Part shown: piece by piece, positions 17,574 to 24,474 of the stretch
Layout: every line of letters begins with the position of its first letter
Numbering within the stretch: the first letter of the stretch is position 1
DNA from: Pacificoceanicola sp048553275
GTDB lineage: Bacteria; Pseudomonadota; Alphaproteobacteria; Rhodobacterales; Rhodobacteraceae
DNA: 64,000 nucleotides
NCBI RefSeq assembly: GCF_048553275.1
Contig: NZ_JBLZMW010000018.1
Span: 1 to 64,000 of the forward strand
Reading direction: 5' to 3'
The notes under the pieces: model-generated
The model's database searches: none
Seen by the model: the letters and a program-made list of their open reading frames with translations, nothing else
Told to the model about the DNA's origin: nothing
Translations under genes and position numbers: made by a program

Positions 17574-18323
17574 ATGCGCCTGACAGCCCTCTTCTTGCTT
17601 CTTGCCTTGCCCGTAATGGCCAATCCGGCGCCAGATATCGTCGTCCTCGGTGAGGTCCACGACAACCCGGATGCACATTTGGGGCAAGCCGCCGCATTGC
17701 GCGATTTACGCCCGACCGCTGTCGTATTTGAAATGCTGAGCGCAGAAGATGCGGCGCGTGCCGACGCCGACCGCAGCCAGAGCGCCGACGCGTGGGAGGC
17801 CAGCGGTTGGCAGGATTTTCCGATCTATGCACCCATTTTCGACGCCCTTGGAGAGGCACGCATCGTGGGTGCGGCGGCCTCGCGCGAGGTTGTTCGCAGC
17901 GTATATAGCAACGGGGCTGCCGCCCTGCTTGGCGCGGATGCAGCCCGCTTTGGCCTCGACGAGGCTCTGCCCGAGGATCAACATCAACTGCGCATGCAGA
18001 TGCAATTCGAGGCGCATTGCGAGGCCATGCCGATTGACATGATGGCCGGTATGGTGGCGGTCCAGCGCTACCGCGATGCGGTTTTTGCCCGTGCCGCGCT
18101 GAATGCGCTTGAGACCTATGGACCGCCGGTTGCGGTGATCGCCGGAAACGGTCACGCGCGCACCGATTGGGGTGTGCCCGCGATGATTGCCAGGGCCGCG
18201 CCCGAGATCACGACCCGTGCAATCGGCTTTGTGGAAGAGGATACCAACATGCCGTTGGACGAGATCCGCATCGTGCCGCGCGCCCGGCGGGACGATCCTT
18301 GCCAATCGCTGACATCCAAATGA
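17574..18323 (+). CDS. ChaN-family secreted heme-binding protein
   Basis: A 249-residue protein with signal peptide (MRLTALFLLLALPVMA) and the ChaN/Haem_bd_uptake motifs VVLGEVHDNPDAH near residue 27 and VVFEML near 56. ChaN of Campylobacter is a heme-binding lipoprotein; here no lipobox cysteine is present, so the protein should be soluble in the periplasm. AGGA lies upstream of ATG 17574, 8 bases after hmuV. It may store or relay heme for HmuTUV. Confidence 0.82.
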   Translation: MRLTALFLLLALPVMANPAPDIVVLGEVHDNPDAHLGQAAALRDLRPTAVVFEMLSAEDAARADADRSQSADAWEASGWQDFPIYAPIFDALGEARIVGAAASREVVRSVYSNGAAALLGADAARFGLDEALPEDQHQLRMQMQFEAHCEAMPIDMMAGMVAVQRYRDAVFARAALNALETYGPPVAVIAGNGHARTDWGVPAMIARAAPEITTRAIGFVEEDTNMPLDEIRIVPRARRDDPCQSLTSK

Positions 18324-18333
18324 GGAGAGACCG

Positions 18334-18660
18334 ATGTATCTTGCAATGAACCGTTTCACCGTACCGCTTGAAAACGCTGCCGAGTTCGAAGAGCTTTGGC
18401 TGTCGCGCGAAAGCCGCCTTCAGGACATGGACGGCTTTTTGTCCTTTCACATGCTGAAAGGACCCGAGAACGAGGGCGCGATTCTCTATGCCTCGCACAC
18501 CGTCTGGCAGTCCGAGGCGCAGTTTCGTTCCTGGACCACCAGTGAGGAATTCCGCGCCTCGCACGCCCGCGCGGGCCAGAGCCGCAAGCTGCATGAGGGC
18601 GCGCCGCGTTTCGAAGGATTTACCGCGATCCAGCAGATAGATGCGCGGCAAACCGCATGA
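18334..18660 (+). CDS. IsdG-type heme monooxygenase (ABM fold)
   Basis: A 108-residue antibiotic-biosynthesis-monooxygenase-fold protein. The catalytic trio of IsdG/IsdI (Asn7, Trp67, His77) has exact counterparts: Asn6 in MNRF, Trp67 in FRSW and His77 in FRASH. These enzymes dimerise and degrade heme, releasing iron. It follows chaN by 10 bases with GAGGAGA as ribosome binding site, so it belongs to the heme-import operon. Together with HmuS it gives this locus two unrelated candidates for opening the heme ring. Confidence 0.82.
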   Translation: MYLAMNRFTVPLENAAEFEELWLSRESRLQDMDGFLSFHMLKGPENEGAILYASHTVWQSEAQFRSWTTSEEFRASHARAGQSRKLHEGAPRFEGFTAIQQIDARQTA

Positions 18661-18809
18661 CGCAGGAAAATTTGTCGCAGGGCCGGGCTTTCGCGGTGTC
18701 GACGCAACCATAGCGCGGGGTGTCCGGCTGAAAATGCTCGACGCAAGCCCGATCTGTGGTGCCTTGCCCACGCCGAGGACGTGTGCTCGGCGCATTTGAC
18801 GCCCATCTT

Positions 18810-18845
18810 CTATTCTTGACAAAAAAAATCAGAATAGCCTAAGAA
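18810..18845 (+). promoter_or_regulatory. Promoter with overlapping inverted repeat upstream of hemP
   Basis: TTGACA at 18816-18821 is a perfect -35 box; TAAGAA at 18840-18845 is a weak -10 at 18-base spacing. CTATTCT (18810-18816) and AGAATAG (18831-18837) form an inverted repeat around the -35 and spacer, so a repressor bound there would block RNA polymerase. An iron-responsive repressor is the natural guess from context. Confidence 0.55.
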
Positions 18846-18855
18846 GGCAATATAC

Positions 18856-18878
18856 CCGACTCCATTAGTCGGATTTTT
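18856..18878 (+). terminator. Stem-loop followed by T-run (terminator or attenuator)
   Basis: CCGACT and AGTCGG pair around a 5-base loop and are followed by ATTTTT. It could end the hmu operon transcript, or, since it lies right after the putative hemP promoter, act as an attenuator in the hemP leader. Confidence 0.6.
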
Positions 18879-18949
18879 AGCGCATCGTTCGATGCTCGTC
18901 CCAGCCACCACCAACGGCAGCCCGGATGTCAAAGGAAAGGGAGTAGATC

Positions 18950-19120
18950 GTGAAGACAACCGAGCCACGGGCAGACGCCCAGACGCCCGCAATGGCCAGA
19001 AACACCTGGCGTGAGATCGTGCAAGCCGGTGCCGATTGCGCCCAAGTCGACGGCTTCGCGCTTGAATATCTGATCGACCTTCAGCGCGATCGCGCGCGGT
19101 TTGCAGGAGAGTGTCGATGA
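18950..19120 (+). CDS. Small unknown protein preceding hemP
   Basis: A 56-residue frame starting with GTG at 18950, 6 bases after a strong AAGGGAG ribosome binding site, and ending in an ATGA overlap with hemP. The product has a polar start and two predicted helices (MARNTWREIVQAGADCAQVD, ALEYLIDLQRDRARF) with two cysteines. No family is recognised. The excellent ribosome binding site and the overlap argue that it is translated and coupled to hemP. Confidence 0.65.
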   Translation: MKTTEPRADAQTPAMARNTWREIVQAGADCAQVDGFALEYLIDLQRDRARFAGECR

Positions 19121-19290
19121 GCCTGATGCAGAACCTGCCGACCCCTCGCTCCGCCGACCGGACCGATGGCACCGTGACCTACGACGCGCGCGAGCTGATC
19201 CGAAATGGCATCAAGGCCGAGATCGTGCTGGATGGTCAGACCTACACCCTGCGCATCACCCGCGCCGGCAAGCTGATCCTGACCAAATGA
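19117..19290 (+). CDS. hemP: Hemin uptake protein HemP
   Basis: A 57-residue protein whose second half, YDARELIRNGIKAEIVLDG followed by QTYTLRITRAGKLILTK, is the HemP/HmuP family domain (about 40 residues ending in the LILTK motif). In Burkholderia and Bradyrhizobium HemP/HmuP is needed for expression of the heme receptor, acting as a small activator. Start ATG overlaps the upstream small gene, and the stop overlaps the next frame (ATGA), so three genes are translationally linked. Confidence 0.88.
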   Translation: MSLMQNLPTPRSADRTDGTVTYDARELIRNGIKAEIVLDGQTYTLRITRAGKLILTK

Positions 19291-19769
19291 CAGGTGCAGC
19301 ACAGACCGCAGGCGCCAGCGTGGTTGGGCAGCTGTCCGACATCGCGCCGTGGGAGGCCGAATTGATCCTGTCCATGCGTCTCTGGATGGAAGGGCCGGAA
19401 GGCCAGGCCGAGGTTTGGAATGGCTTTGCGCGGTGTTTTGGAGCCATCGAAGGGCGCGCGGAGATGCGCACCTTCGAGTCGCTACTGACCAGCCTTTGCA
19501 CCTTTGCCCGCAGGCCGCTTGTCCGACATGGGCTTGCCTGTCGCTGCATCGGTTCTGACGAGGCGATCCTGAAGACGCTTGTCCGCGAGGCCACGTGCCG
19601 TGATCTGGCAGAGGCGGCGATGATTGCCTGCCTGCTCGTTCCGGCACGCCATGCCGAACCGCTCGCCCAGATGGCGGCGCAGGTCGGACGTGCGATGCAG
19701 CGTATGGCAACCCGCGTTCCGACCGGGCCCCGCCCCCAGGGAGCACGCCCGGACCGGACCCTTCACTGA
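19287..19769 (+). CDS. Unknown protein coupled to hemP
   Basis: A 160-residue helical protein beginning MTGAAQTAGASVVGQLSDIA, with ATG 19287 overlapping the hemP stop. The frame is open farther upstream (19101) but only through hemP in another frame. It has no signal peptide, no membrane segment and five cysteines concentrated in the middle (RCFGA, LTSLC, LACRC, EATC). No domain is recognised. Location in a hemP cluster suggests a role in heme uptake or its control; the cysteines might bind metal or heme. Confidence 0.7.
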   Translation: MTGAAQTAGASVVGQLSDIAPWEAELILSMRLWMEGPEGQAEVWNGFARCFGAIEGRAEMRTFESLLTSLCTFARRPLVRHGLACRCIGSDEAILKTLVREATCRDLAEAAMIACLLVPARHAEPLAQMAAQVGRAMQRMATRVPTGPRPQGARPDRTLH

Positions 19770-19823
19770 AAACGCTCCCCAAGCCAGACCGGGATTGCCG
19801 CCCGAAACTCCAGCGAGGACACC

Positions 19824-20084
19824 ATGCCCAAAGTTCCCAGCCCCTGCATCAGCGTGTGCAAGTTCAAGCGCGACGGTCACTGCATCGGATGCTCCATGAC
19901 CAAAGCGCAAAAATCCGCCTTCAAGGCATTGAAAAAGGACAAACACCGCGAAGCCTTCGTCGAACTCGTCGTGGGCCAGCAGGCCGCCATGGGCCGATAC
20001 ACGCACTGGGGGCCGGCCTATGAAAAGAGATGCCGAAAGAAGAAAGTTGCCCTCACGGTGCTCGACGGCGGCAAGGCCGCCTGA
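19824..20084 (+). CDS. DUF1289 small cysteine-motif protein
   Basis: An 86-residue protein starting with PSPCISVCKFKRDGHCIGC, the four-cysteine motif that defines DUF1289 (predicted Fe-S or zinc-binding protein). The remainder is basic and helical. AGGA precedes ATG 19824. The function of the family is not established. Confidence 0.82.
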   Translation: MPKVPSPCISVCKFKRDGHCIGCSMTKAQKSAFKALKKDKHREAFVELVVGQQAAMGRYTHWGPAYEKRCRKKKVALTVLDGGKAA

Positions 20085-20126
20085 CCGGAATGCAATTGAT
20101 CAGCCGCGAAAAAGGACAATGCTCAA

Positions 20127-20549
20127 ATGACTTCAGCCATTTGCCGAGTTTCGTTTGAACGCGCCCCGGTCTCTTTCGACGCCGTTTCAGAACGTCCCCT
20201 GCTCGATCATTTGCGCGATGTCGCCCGCATCAATCGATGCAAAGGGTACATCGACTTGTTCGGTGCCTGTGCTGCCTTGTCAGGAAACCGCGACGTGGCC
20301 AGGCATGCTGCGTCCGAAGTGCTGGTGCGGTGCCTTTCCCAGGCCCTTGGTCGCCGCCCGGTTCTCTACCGTGTTGGCGAAACGGAAACTTCATTCGACG
20401 AAAAGTGGCTGATTGCGCTGGCCCGGAGTTTGAAGACTGGAGATAAATGCAGCAGCGCCTTTCTCTTGCAATCCCGTGTGCCGAAACACGCCCGCCGGAC
20501 CCTCGTGTTCCTTTTGCGCAGAGTAACCGACAGTTTCTCTCAGAATTAG
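20127..20549 (+). CDS. Unknown soluble protein between DUF1289 and dps
   Basis: A 140-residue protein with no signal peptide or membrane segment; AAAGGA lies about 10 bases before ATG 20127. It contains the sequences DHLRDVARINRCKGYIDLFG and LIALARSLKTGDKCSSAFLL and four cysteines. No family is recognised. Its C-terminal codons overlap the Irr-box-like palindrome listed at 20546-20560 by four bases. Confidence 0.6.
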   Translation: MTSAICRVSFERAPVSFDAVSERPLLDHLRDVARINRCKGYIDLFGACAALSGNRDVARHAASEVLVRCLSQALGRRPVLYRVGETETSFDEKWLIALARSLKTGDKCSSAFLLQSRVPKHARRTLVFLLRRVTDSFSQN

Positions 20550-20560
20550 AAATGTTCTAA
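20546..20560. promoter_or_regulatory. Irr-box/ICE-like iron-responsive operator before dps
   Basis: TTAGAA-ATG-TTCTAA is a perfect inverted repeat (outer bases AA and TT also pair), 95 bases upstream of the dps start. This matches, from memory, the core of the iron control element bound by Irr in alphaproteobacteria, which is often found upstream of ferritin-type and iron-handling genes. Irr, a heme-responsive Fur relative, would repress dps under iron limitation. Confidence 0.75.
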
Positions 20561-20654
20561 ATTGGCTTGCCCCTTCTGCTGTCGCGGCTTAATCTGGTCC
20601 CGCAAGCCAGCCTGATGCCAGCCAGCACCATTTGTATCGATGCAGGAGGCACCC

Positions 20655-21125
20655 GTGTCCCAGACCGCCCAGACACTTTCGACCGACGCAACGGCCCAGA
20701 TTGCCGAAGCGCTGAACCAGTGCGTTGCAGAAACCGCCGTGGCCACAATGCTCGCGCAGAACTTTCATTGGAACGTGACAGGTATGGCCTTTGGTCCGCT
20801 GCATGATTTGTTTCAGAAGATCTACGAAGACCATTTCGTTGCTCAGGACGACCTGGCCGAACGGATCAAGGCGCTCGGCGCGCACGCCGAAGGCACCCTC
20901 GCCGGAATGGTAAAACGCTCCAAGATTTCCGAAGTGGATGGTGTCCCAAGCGCCGAAGACATGGTCCGCCTGATGAAGGATGCGCAGGAAACACTCGCCG
21001 AAACCATAGCGGGCGCCGGTGAACTTGCTGCGGGACAAGGGGACACCCTTACCGAAGATCTGTGTATCGCGCGCGGCCAGACGCACGAAAAGTTTGCCTG
21101 GATGCTGCGGGCCCATCTGGCCTGA
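20655..21125 (+). CDS. dps: Dps-family iron-storage/DNA-protection protein
   Basis: A 156-residue ferritin-like protein of the 12-subunit Dps class, which oxidises Fe2+ at subunit interfaces and stores the ferric mineral. The ferroxidase ligands are in exact register: His38 (NFHWNVTG), His50 (PLHDLF), Asp65 and Glu69 (DDLAER). GTG 20655 is chosen over the in-frame ATG 20640 because AGGAGG at 20644-20649 lies 5 bases before GTG and would be inside the longer reading. It sits behind an Irr-box-like palindrome and between heme uptake and ExbBD-TonB genes. Confidence 0.88.
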   Translation: MSQTAQTLSTDATAQIAEALNQCVAETAVATMLAQNFHWNVTGMAFGPLHDLFQKIYEDHFVAQDDLAERIKALGAHAEGTLAGMVKRSKISEVDGVPSAEDMVRLMKDAQETLAETIAGAGELAAGQGDTLTEDLCIARGQTHEKFAWMLRAHLA

Positions 21126-21197
21126 CTCGCGGCAGTCGATTCCTTTCCTGCGTGATGCCGGAAAGACATACGGATTTAATCAGGTATTGAAGCCGGA

Positions 21198-21231
21198 CTT
21201 GCTGGATGGTAACAGATCGCCATCCAGCAAG
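21198..21231. repeat. Long perfect inverted repeat between dps and the exb operon
   Basis: CTTGCTGGATGG and CCATCCAGCAAG are perfect 12-base inverted arms around a 10-base loop; GGAC and GTCC extend the stem beyond a one-base bulge. No T-run follows, so it is either a weak terminator for dps, an RNA processing/stability element, or an operator for the exb operon 50 bases downstream. Confidence 0.65.
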
Positions 21232-21279
21232 GGTCCAACCCCAGCCAGATGACGTCATGGGCGATCAAAGGCTGGAGAT

Positions 21280-21714
21280 ATGTCGAATTTCATCCTGAAA
21301 CACGCGGGCATGTGCCTGGCGCTCTGTCTGCTGCACAGCCCCGCCTGCGCACAAGACGTTCAGGGCGCATATGTGTCCATTGAATTGAATGCTGTGCAGC
21401 AAGTCGAAGCATCCTGCCGGGTCAGTTTTCTGGTTCAGAACGGACATGATTTCGATATTGATCAGGCGGTTTACGAGGCGGTTCTTTTCGACGTCGAAGG
21501 ACGCGTCGACCGGCTGACCCTCTTTGATTTCGGCGCTTTGCCCGCCGCCCGGCCCCGTGTGAGACAATTCGTCATTCCGGGCCTTTCATGCGGATCCCTG
21601 GGCCGTCTGCTCATCAATGGCGCGCAAACCTGTACCGGGACCAACGTGCCGGTCGATGCGTGCGGCAAGGATCTCGACCTGCGCAGCCGCACGGATGTCG
21701 AGGTGCTGGGATGA
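21280..21714 (+). CDS. Exported unknown protein coupled to exbB
   Basis: A 144-residue protein with signal peptide (LALCLLHSPACA-Q), a mature domain with four cysteines (two disulfides likely) and beta-rich segments such as VSIELNAVQQVEASCRVSFL and FEFG-like LFDFGALPAARPRVRQF. GGAG precedes ATG 21280. Its stop overlaps the exbB start by four bases, so a periplasmic protein is translationally coupled to the Ton motor. No family is recognised; an immunoglobulin-like or FxLYD-like fold is my guess. Confidence 0.65.
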   Translation: MSNFILKHAGMCLALCLLHSPACAQDVQGAYVSIELNAVQQVEASCRVSFLVQNGHDFDIDQAVYEAVLFDVEGRVDRLTLFDFGALPAARPRVRQFVIPGLSCGSLGRLLINGAQTCTGTNVPVDACGKDLDLRSRTDVEVLG

Positions 21715-22361
21715 TCGCCCAACTTCACGATAGCATCGAGCGTATTGCCGATCTTGGTGGCCCGGTCGTCCTGCTGCTGTGCGCGCTTTCCGTACTGGTT
21801 CTTGCCGTTGTCTTCTACAAGGTCTGGCAATTCGCGGTGGCGGGTGTCGGACGCCACACGGCTCTGCGCGACGCCATTGCCGCCTGGGATGCCGGGGATC
21901 GGTCGGCCGCGCGCGATCACCTTGGCCGGTCACGCAGCTACCTTGTCCCCGTACTTGCCATGGCTCTGGACGGCCAGACGGACGCGGCCCGCCTTGAAAC
22001 CGAGGCAGAGGTGCGGTTTGCCCGGTTGGAACGGGGGTTCCGGTTCCTCGACTCCGTGGCGCAACTCGCGCCGCTTCTGGGCCTGTTCGGAACAGTTCTT
22101 GGCATGATCTCGGCGTTTCAGGCGCTTCAGGACGCCGGGGCTCAAGTCGATCCCTCGATCCTCGCCGGTGGCATCTGGGTTGCCTTGCTGACCACGGCTG
22201 TTGGCCTTGCCGTGGCCATGCCGACTTCTGTGCTCCTGAGCTGGTTCGAGGCCCGCATGGATGCAGACCGGGTGCTGGCCCAGAAAGCCCTGCATACGGT
22301 GTTGTCGCCGGGCCACCCCAGTGGCGTCACGGATCCGCAAGGACTGCCAGCCCATGCGTAG
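21711..22361 (+). CDS. exbB: Ton motor protein ExbB (MotA/TolQ/ExbB family)
   Basis: A 216-residue inner-membrane protein with three helices: an N-terminal one (LGGPVVLLLCALSVLVLAVV) and the conserved pair around LAPLLGLFGTVLGMISAFQAL and WVALLTTAVGLAVAMPTSVL that forms the proton-channel pentamer. ATG 21711 overlaps the upstream gene (ATGA). With ExbD and TonB it powers the heme receptor. Confidence 0.9.
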   Translation: MIAQLHDSIERIADLGGPVVLLLCALSVLVLAVVFYKVWQFAVAGVGRHTALRDAIAAWDAGDRSAARDHLGRSRSYLVPVLAMALDGQTDAARLETEAEVRFARLERGFRFLDSVAQLAPLLGLFGTVLGMISAFQALQDAGAQVDPSILAGGIWVALLTTAVGLAVAMPTSVLLSWFEARMDADRVLAQKALHTVLSPGHPSGVTDPQGLPAHA

Positions 22362-22731
22362 CGTGCGTCGAAGGCGCAGGCTGTCGATGACCTCCCTGAT
22401 CGACGTCATCTTCCTTTTGCTGCTGTTCTTCATGCTGTCCTCCACATTCACTCGCTTTGCCGAGGTCGAGTTCGCCTCGGCGCATTCTGGCGGCGTGGCG
22501 TCCTCCGAGCGTCCCGTGTTCCTTTCGCTTGCCGCCGATGCATTGCGCGTGAACGGGTCCGAGGCGGCGCTTGATGCGCTGTCCGAAGCGCTGGCAGCGT
22601 ACCGCAGCGGCGATGGGCCGCTCGCTGTGTTGATTGCGGCCGGGACCGATGTTACCGCGCAACGCCTGACCGACCTGCTCGTCGCATTGCGTGCCATTCC
22701 AGGCGTCTCTGTCACGGTTCTGGAAACATGA
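22354..22731 (+). CDS. exbD: Ton motor protein ExbD, first copy
   Basis: A 125-residue protein with basic N-terminus, one transmembrane helix containing the essential aspartate (MTSLIDVIFLLLLFFMLSS) and a periplasmic domain. ATG 22354 overlaps exbB by eight bases and the stop overlaps the second exbD. Two ExbD-type genes in a row suggest a mixed ExbD pore dimer. Confidence 0.87.
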   Translation: MRSVRRRRRLSMTSLIDVIFLLLLFFMLSSTFTRFAEVEFASAHSGGVASSERPVFLSLAADALRVNGSEAALDALSEALAAYRSGDGPLAVLIAAGTDVTAQRLTDLLVALRAIPGVSVTVLET

Positions 22732-23117
22732 TGAGACGGCACCGCACCCGGACCGCAGGCGAGCCGACCATCGCCCTGATCAACATCGTTTTCCTGATGC
22801 TGATCTTCTTTCTCGTGGCGGGTACTCTGGCGGCACCGCTCGACGCAGCGCTACGGTTGGTCAACACCGCCGATCTGGAAGGCAGCGCGCCTGCCGACGC
22901 GCTGGTGCTGCATGCTAACGGGCGCATGACGCACCGCGGTGCGGATATCACCTCGGTCGCGGATTTTGTCGCCGGTCTTCCGCAGGACGCGCGCGCCCGT
23001 GTGCGGATCGTCCCCGACCGCGCCTTGCCCGCGGCGATGCTGATCGCGAAGGGCCGGTCCCTGCGTGAGGTCGGTGCGCAGCGGGTGGTGATCGTTACCG
23101 AACGAGGGTTGGAATGA
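22728..23117 (+). CDS. exbD: Ton motor protein ExbD, second copy
   Basis: A 129-residue ExbD paralogue: EPTIALINIVFLMLIFFLVA is the transmembrane helix, but asparagine (INIVF) occupies the place of the proton-carrying aspartate seen in the first copy (IDVIF). If so, only the first copy would conduct protons and this one may be structural. Overlaps neighbours by four bases on both sides. Confidence 0.83.
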   Translation: MMRRHRTRTAGEPTIALINIVFLMLIFFLVAGTLAAPLDAALRLVNTADLEGSAPADALVLHANGRMTHRGADITSVADFVAGLPQDARARVRIVPDRALPAAMLIAKGRSLREVGAQRVVIVTERGLE

Positions 23118-24094
23118 TGCACCGGGCCGGTCCCGCCAAGCTTGTTGCCCTGTCCGTCGCGCTTGTCCTGCACGGCGCACTGGCCCTCGCACTCGTATCG
23201 CACGAGACGACAAAAATCGAAGGGGCGGATGGCGGCACCGAGGTGCGGCTGGGCAATGCCTTTGCCGACATGGCCGCCGGCACACTGAGCGCGGAGCGTC
23301 CGGAGAGGGCCGAAACACTGTCCGCGGAAACGCATCAGGGGATGGCGGACGTAGCGCCGCCCGAGACGGCGCGCGTAGAGGCATCGGCTGAAAGCGCCCG
23401 GGCGGTGGACGCGGACCCTGTGCCATCCGAGCCGACTGCAGAAGCTGTCAAAGATGTTCCGCCCCAACGGTTGGCTGCCGAACAAGCGGTCCCCATCGCC
23501 CGTGCAGACACGTCCGCTCTGCTACAGACTGCGGCTCCCGCGCCGAATGCGGCAAAGGCTCTTCAAAGGCCATCGGCTTCGGAACGGATAGAGGCGGACG
23601 CAGCGCAAAGCGCCGCTGTCGCCCGGTCATTGCGACCCAAGCCGCGCAGTGCCGAATTTGTGGCCACGCACAAACCGGCGCAGGTGGCCAAACCCAAACC
23701 AAAGCCAGCGCCCCAGGCGAAACCAACGCCGGGCAATGCCGACCGCAGCGCGCGGGCGGGCGAAGCCACGGGACAGCGGGACGCCGTCGCAAAGCAGAGT
23801 GGCACCGCCGGTCGACAGAACGCGGCGGGCAATGCCGCTGCGAGCAATTACCCTGGCCTTGTCATGCGTAAACTGTCGCGAGCGGGCAAACCGCGCGTGA
23901 ACGCGCGCGGAACTGCGGTGGTCACCTTCAGTATCGCCACCAATGGCGGATTGTCTTCGGTGTCGCTGGCGCGCAGTTCCGGATCGGCGGCATTGGATCA
24001 GGCCGCGCTGCGCCTGGTCCGGGGCGCAGGGCCGTTCCCGCGGCCGCCAGAAGGCGCGCGGCGCAGGTTTTCGATCCGGATTCAGGGGCGTTAG
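23114..24094 (+). CDS. tonB: TonB-family energy transducer
   Basis: A 326-residue TonB-type protein: N-terminal helix (LVALSVALVLHGALALALV) in the inner membrane, a long flexible periplasmic spacer rich in Ala/Glu/Pro with a KPKPKPAPQAKPTP stretch, and a C-terminal TonB domain (NYPGLVMRKLSRAGKP ... FSIATNGGLSSVSLARSSG) that touches the receptor TonB box. Last gene of the exb operon; no clear terminator follows. Confidence 0.88.
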   Translation: MMHRAGPAKLVALSVALVLHGALALALVSHETTKIEGADGGTEVRLGNAFADMAAGTLSAERPERAETLSAETHQGMADVAPPETARVEASAESARAVDADPVPSEPTAEAVKDVPPQRLAAEQAVPIARADTSALLQTAAPAPNAAKALQRPSASERIEADAAQSAAVARSLRPKPRSAEFVATHKPAQVAKPKPKPAPQAKPTPGNADRSARAGEATGQRDAVAKQSGTAGRQNAAGNAAASNYPGLVMRKLSRAGKPRVNARGTAVVTFSIATNGGLSSVSLARSSGSAALDQAALRLVRGAGPFPRPPEGARRRFSIRIQGR

Positions 24095-24474
24095 CGCAAC
24101 GAGCAAGGGAACTGCGGGGCCTTGTCAGGTGATCCGCTGCGGCGGGCGCATGCGAAGCTCAGGTCGGGGATGATGAAAGAATTGCCAATCTGCCCGAGGG
24201 GCCGTCGCTTTGCGCACAGCACGACGGATGGTAAGCAATTGTCCCTTGACCGATGACGGGGGCAGCCATGCATTGATCCGGACATGGGTATAAAACCTCG
24301 GCCCTGCAATCGCGAAACAGATCCGCGCATAGCAACAACTGATCAAACACCGTGGCTCCGGTCGCCGCGCAGAGCAATTCAGTCGGAAAAACATTGGCAT
24401 TGGCAAGGCCGACGGACCCTGACACAGAGGTGTCATGAGCTTGTGCCAAATCGGTGGGGAAGACCGGAGAATTC
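24095..24474. other. Gene-free stretch between tonB and the phosphonate genes
   Basis: About 380 bases without a convincing frame. It must contain the promoter of the DUF1045 gene. I see no Pho-box-like or PhnF-type palindrome here, in contrast to the other phosphonate promoters. Confidence 0.45.
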
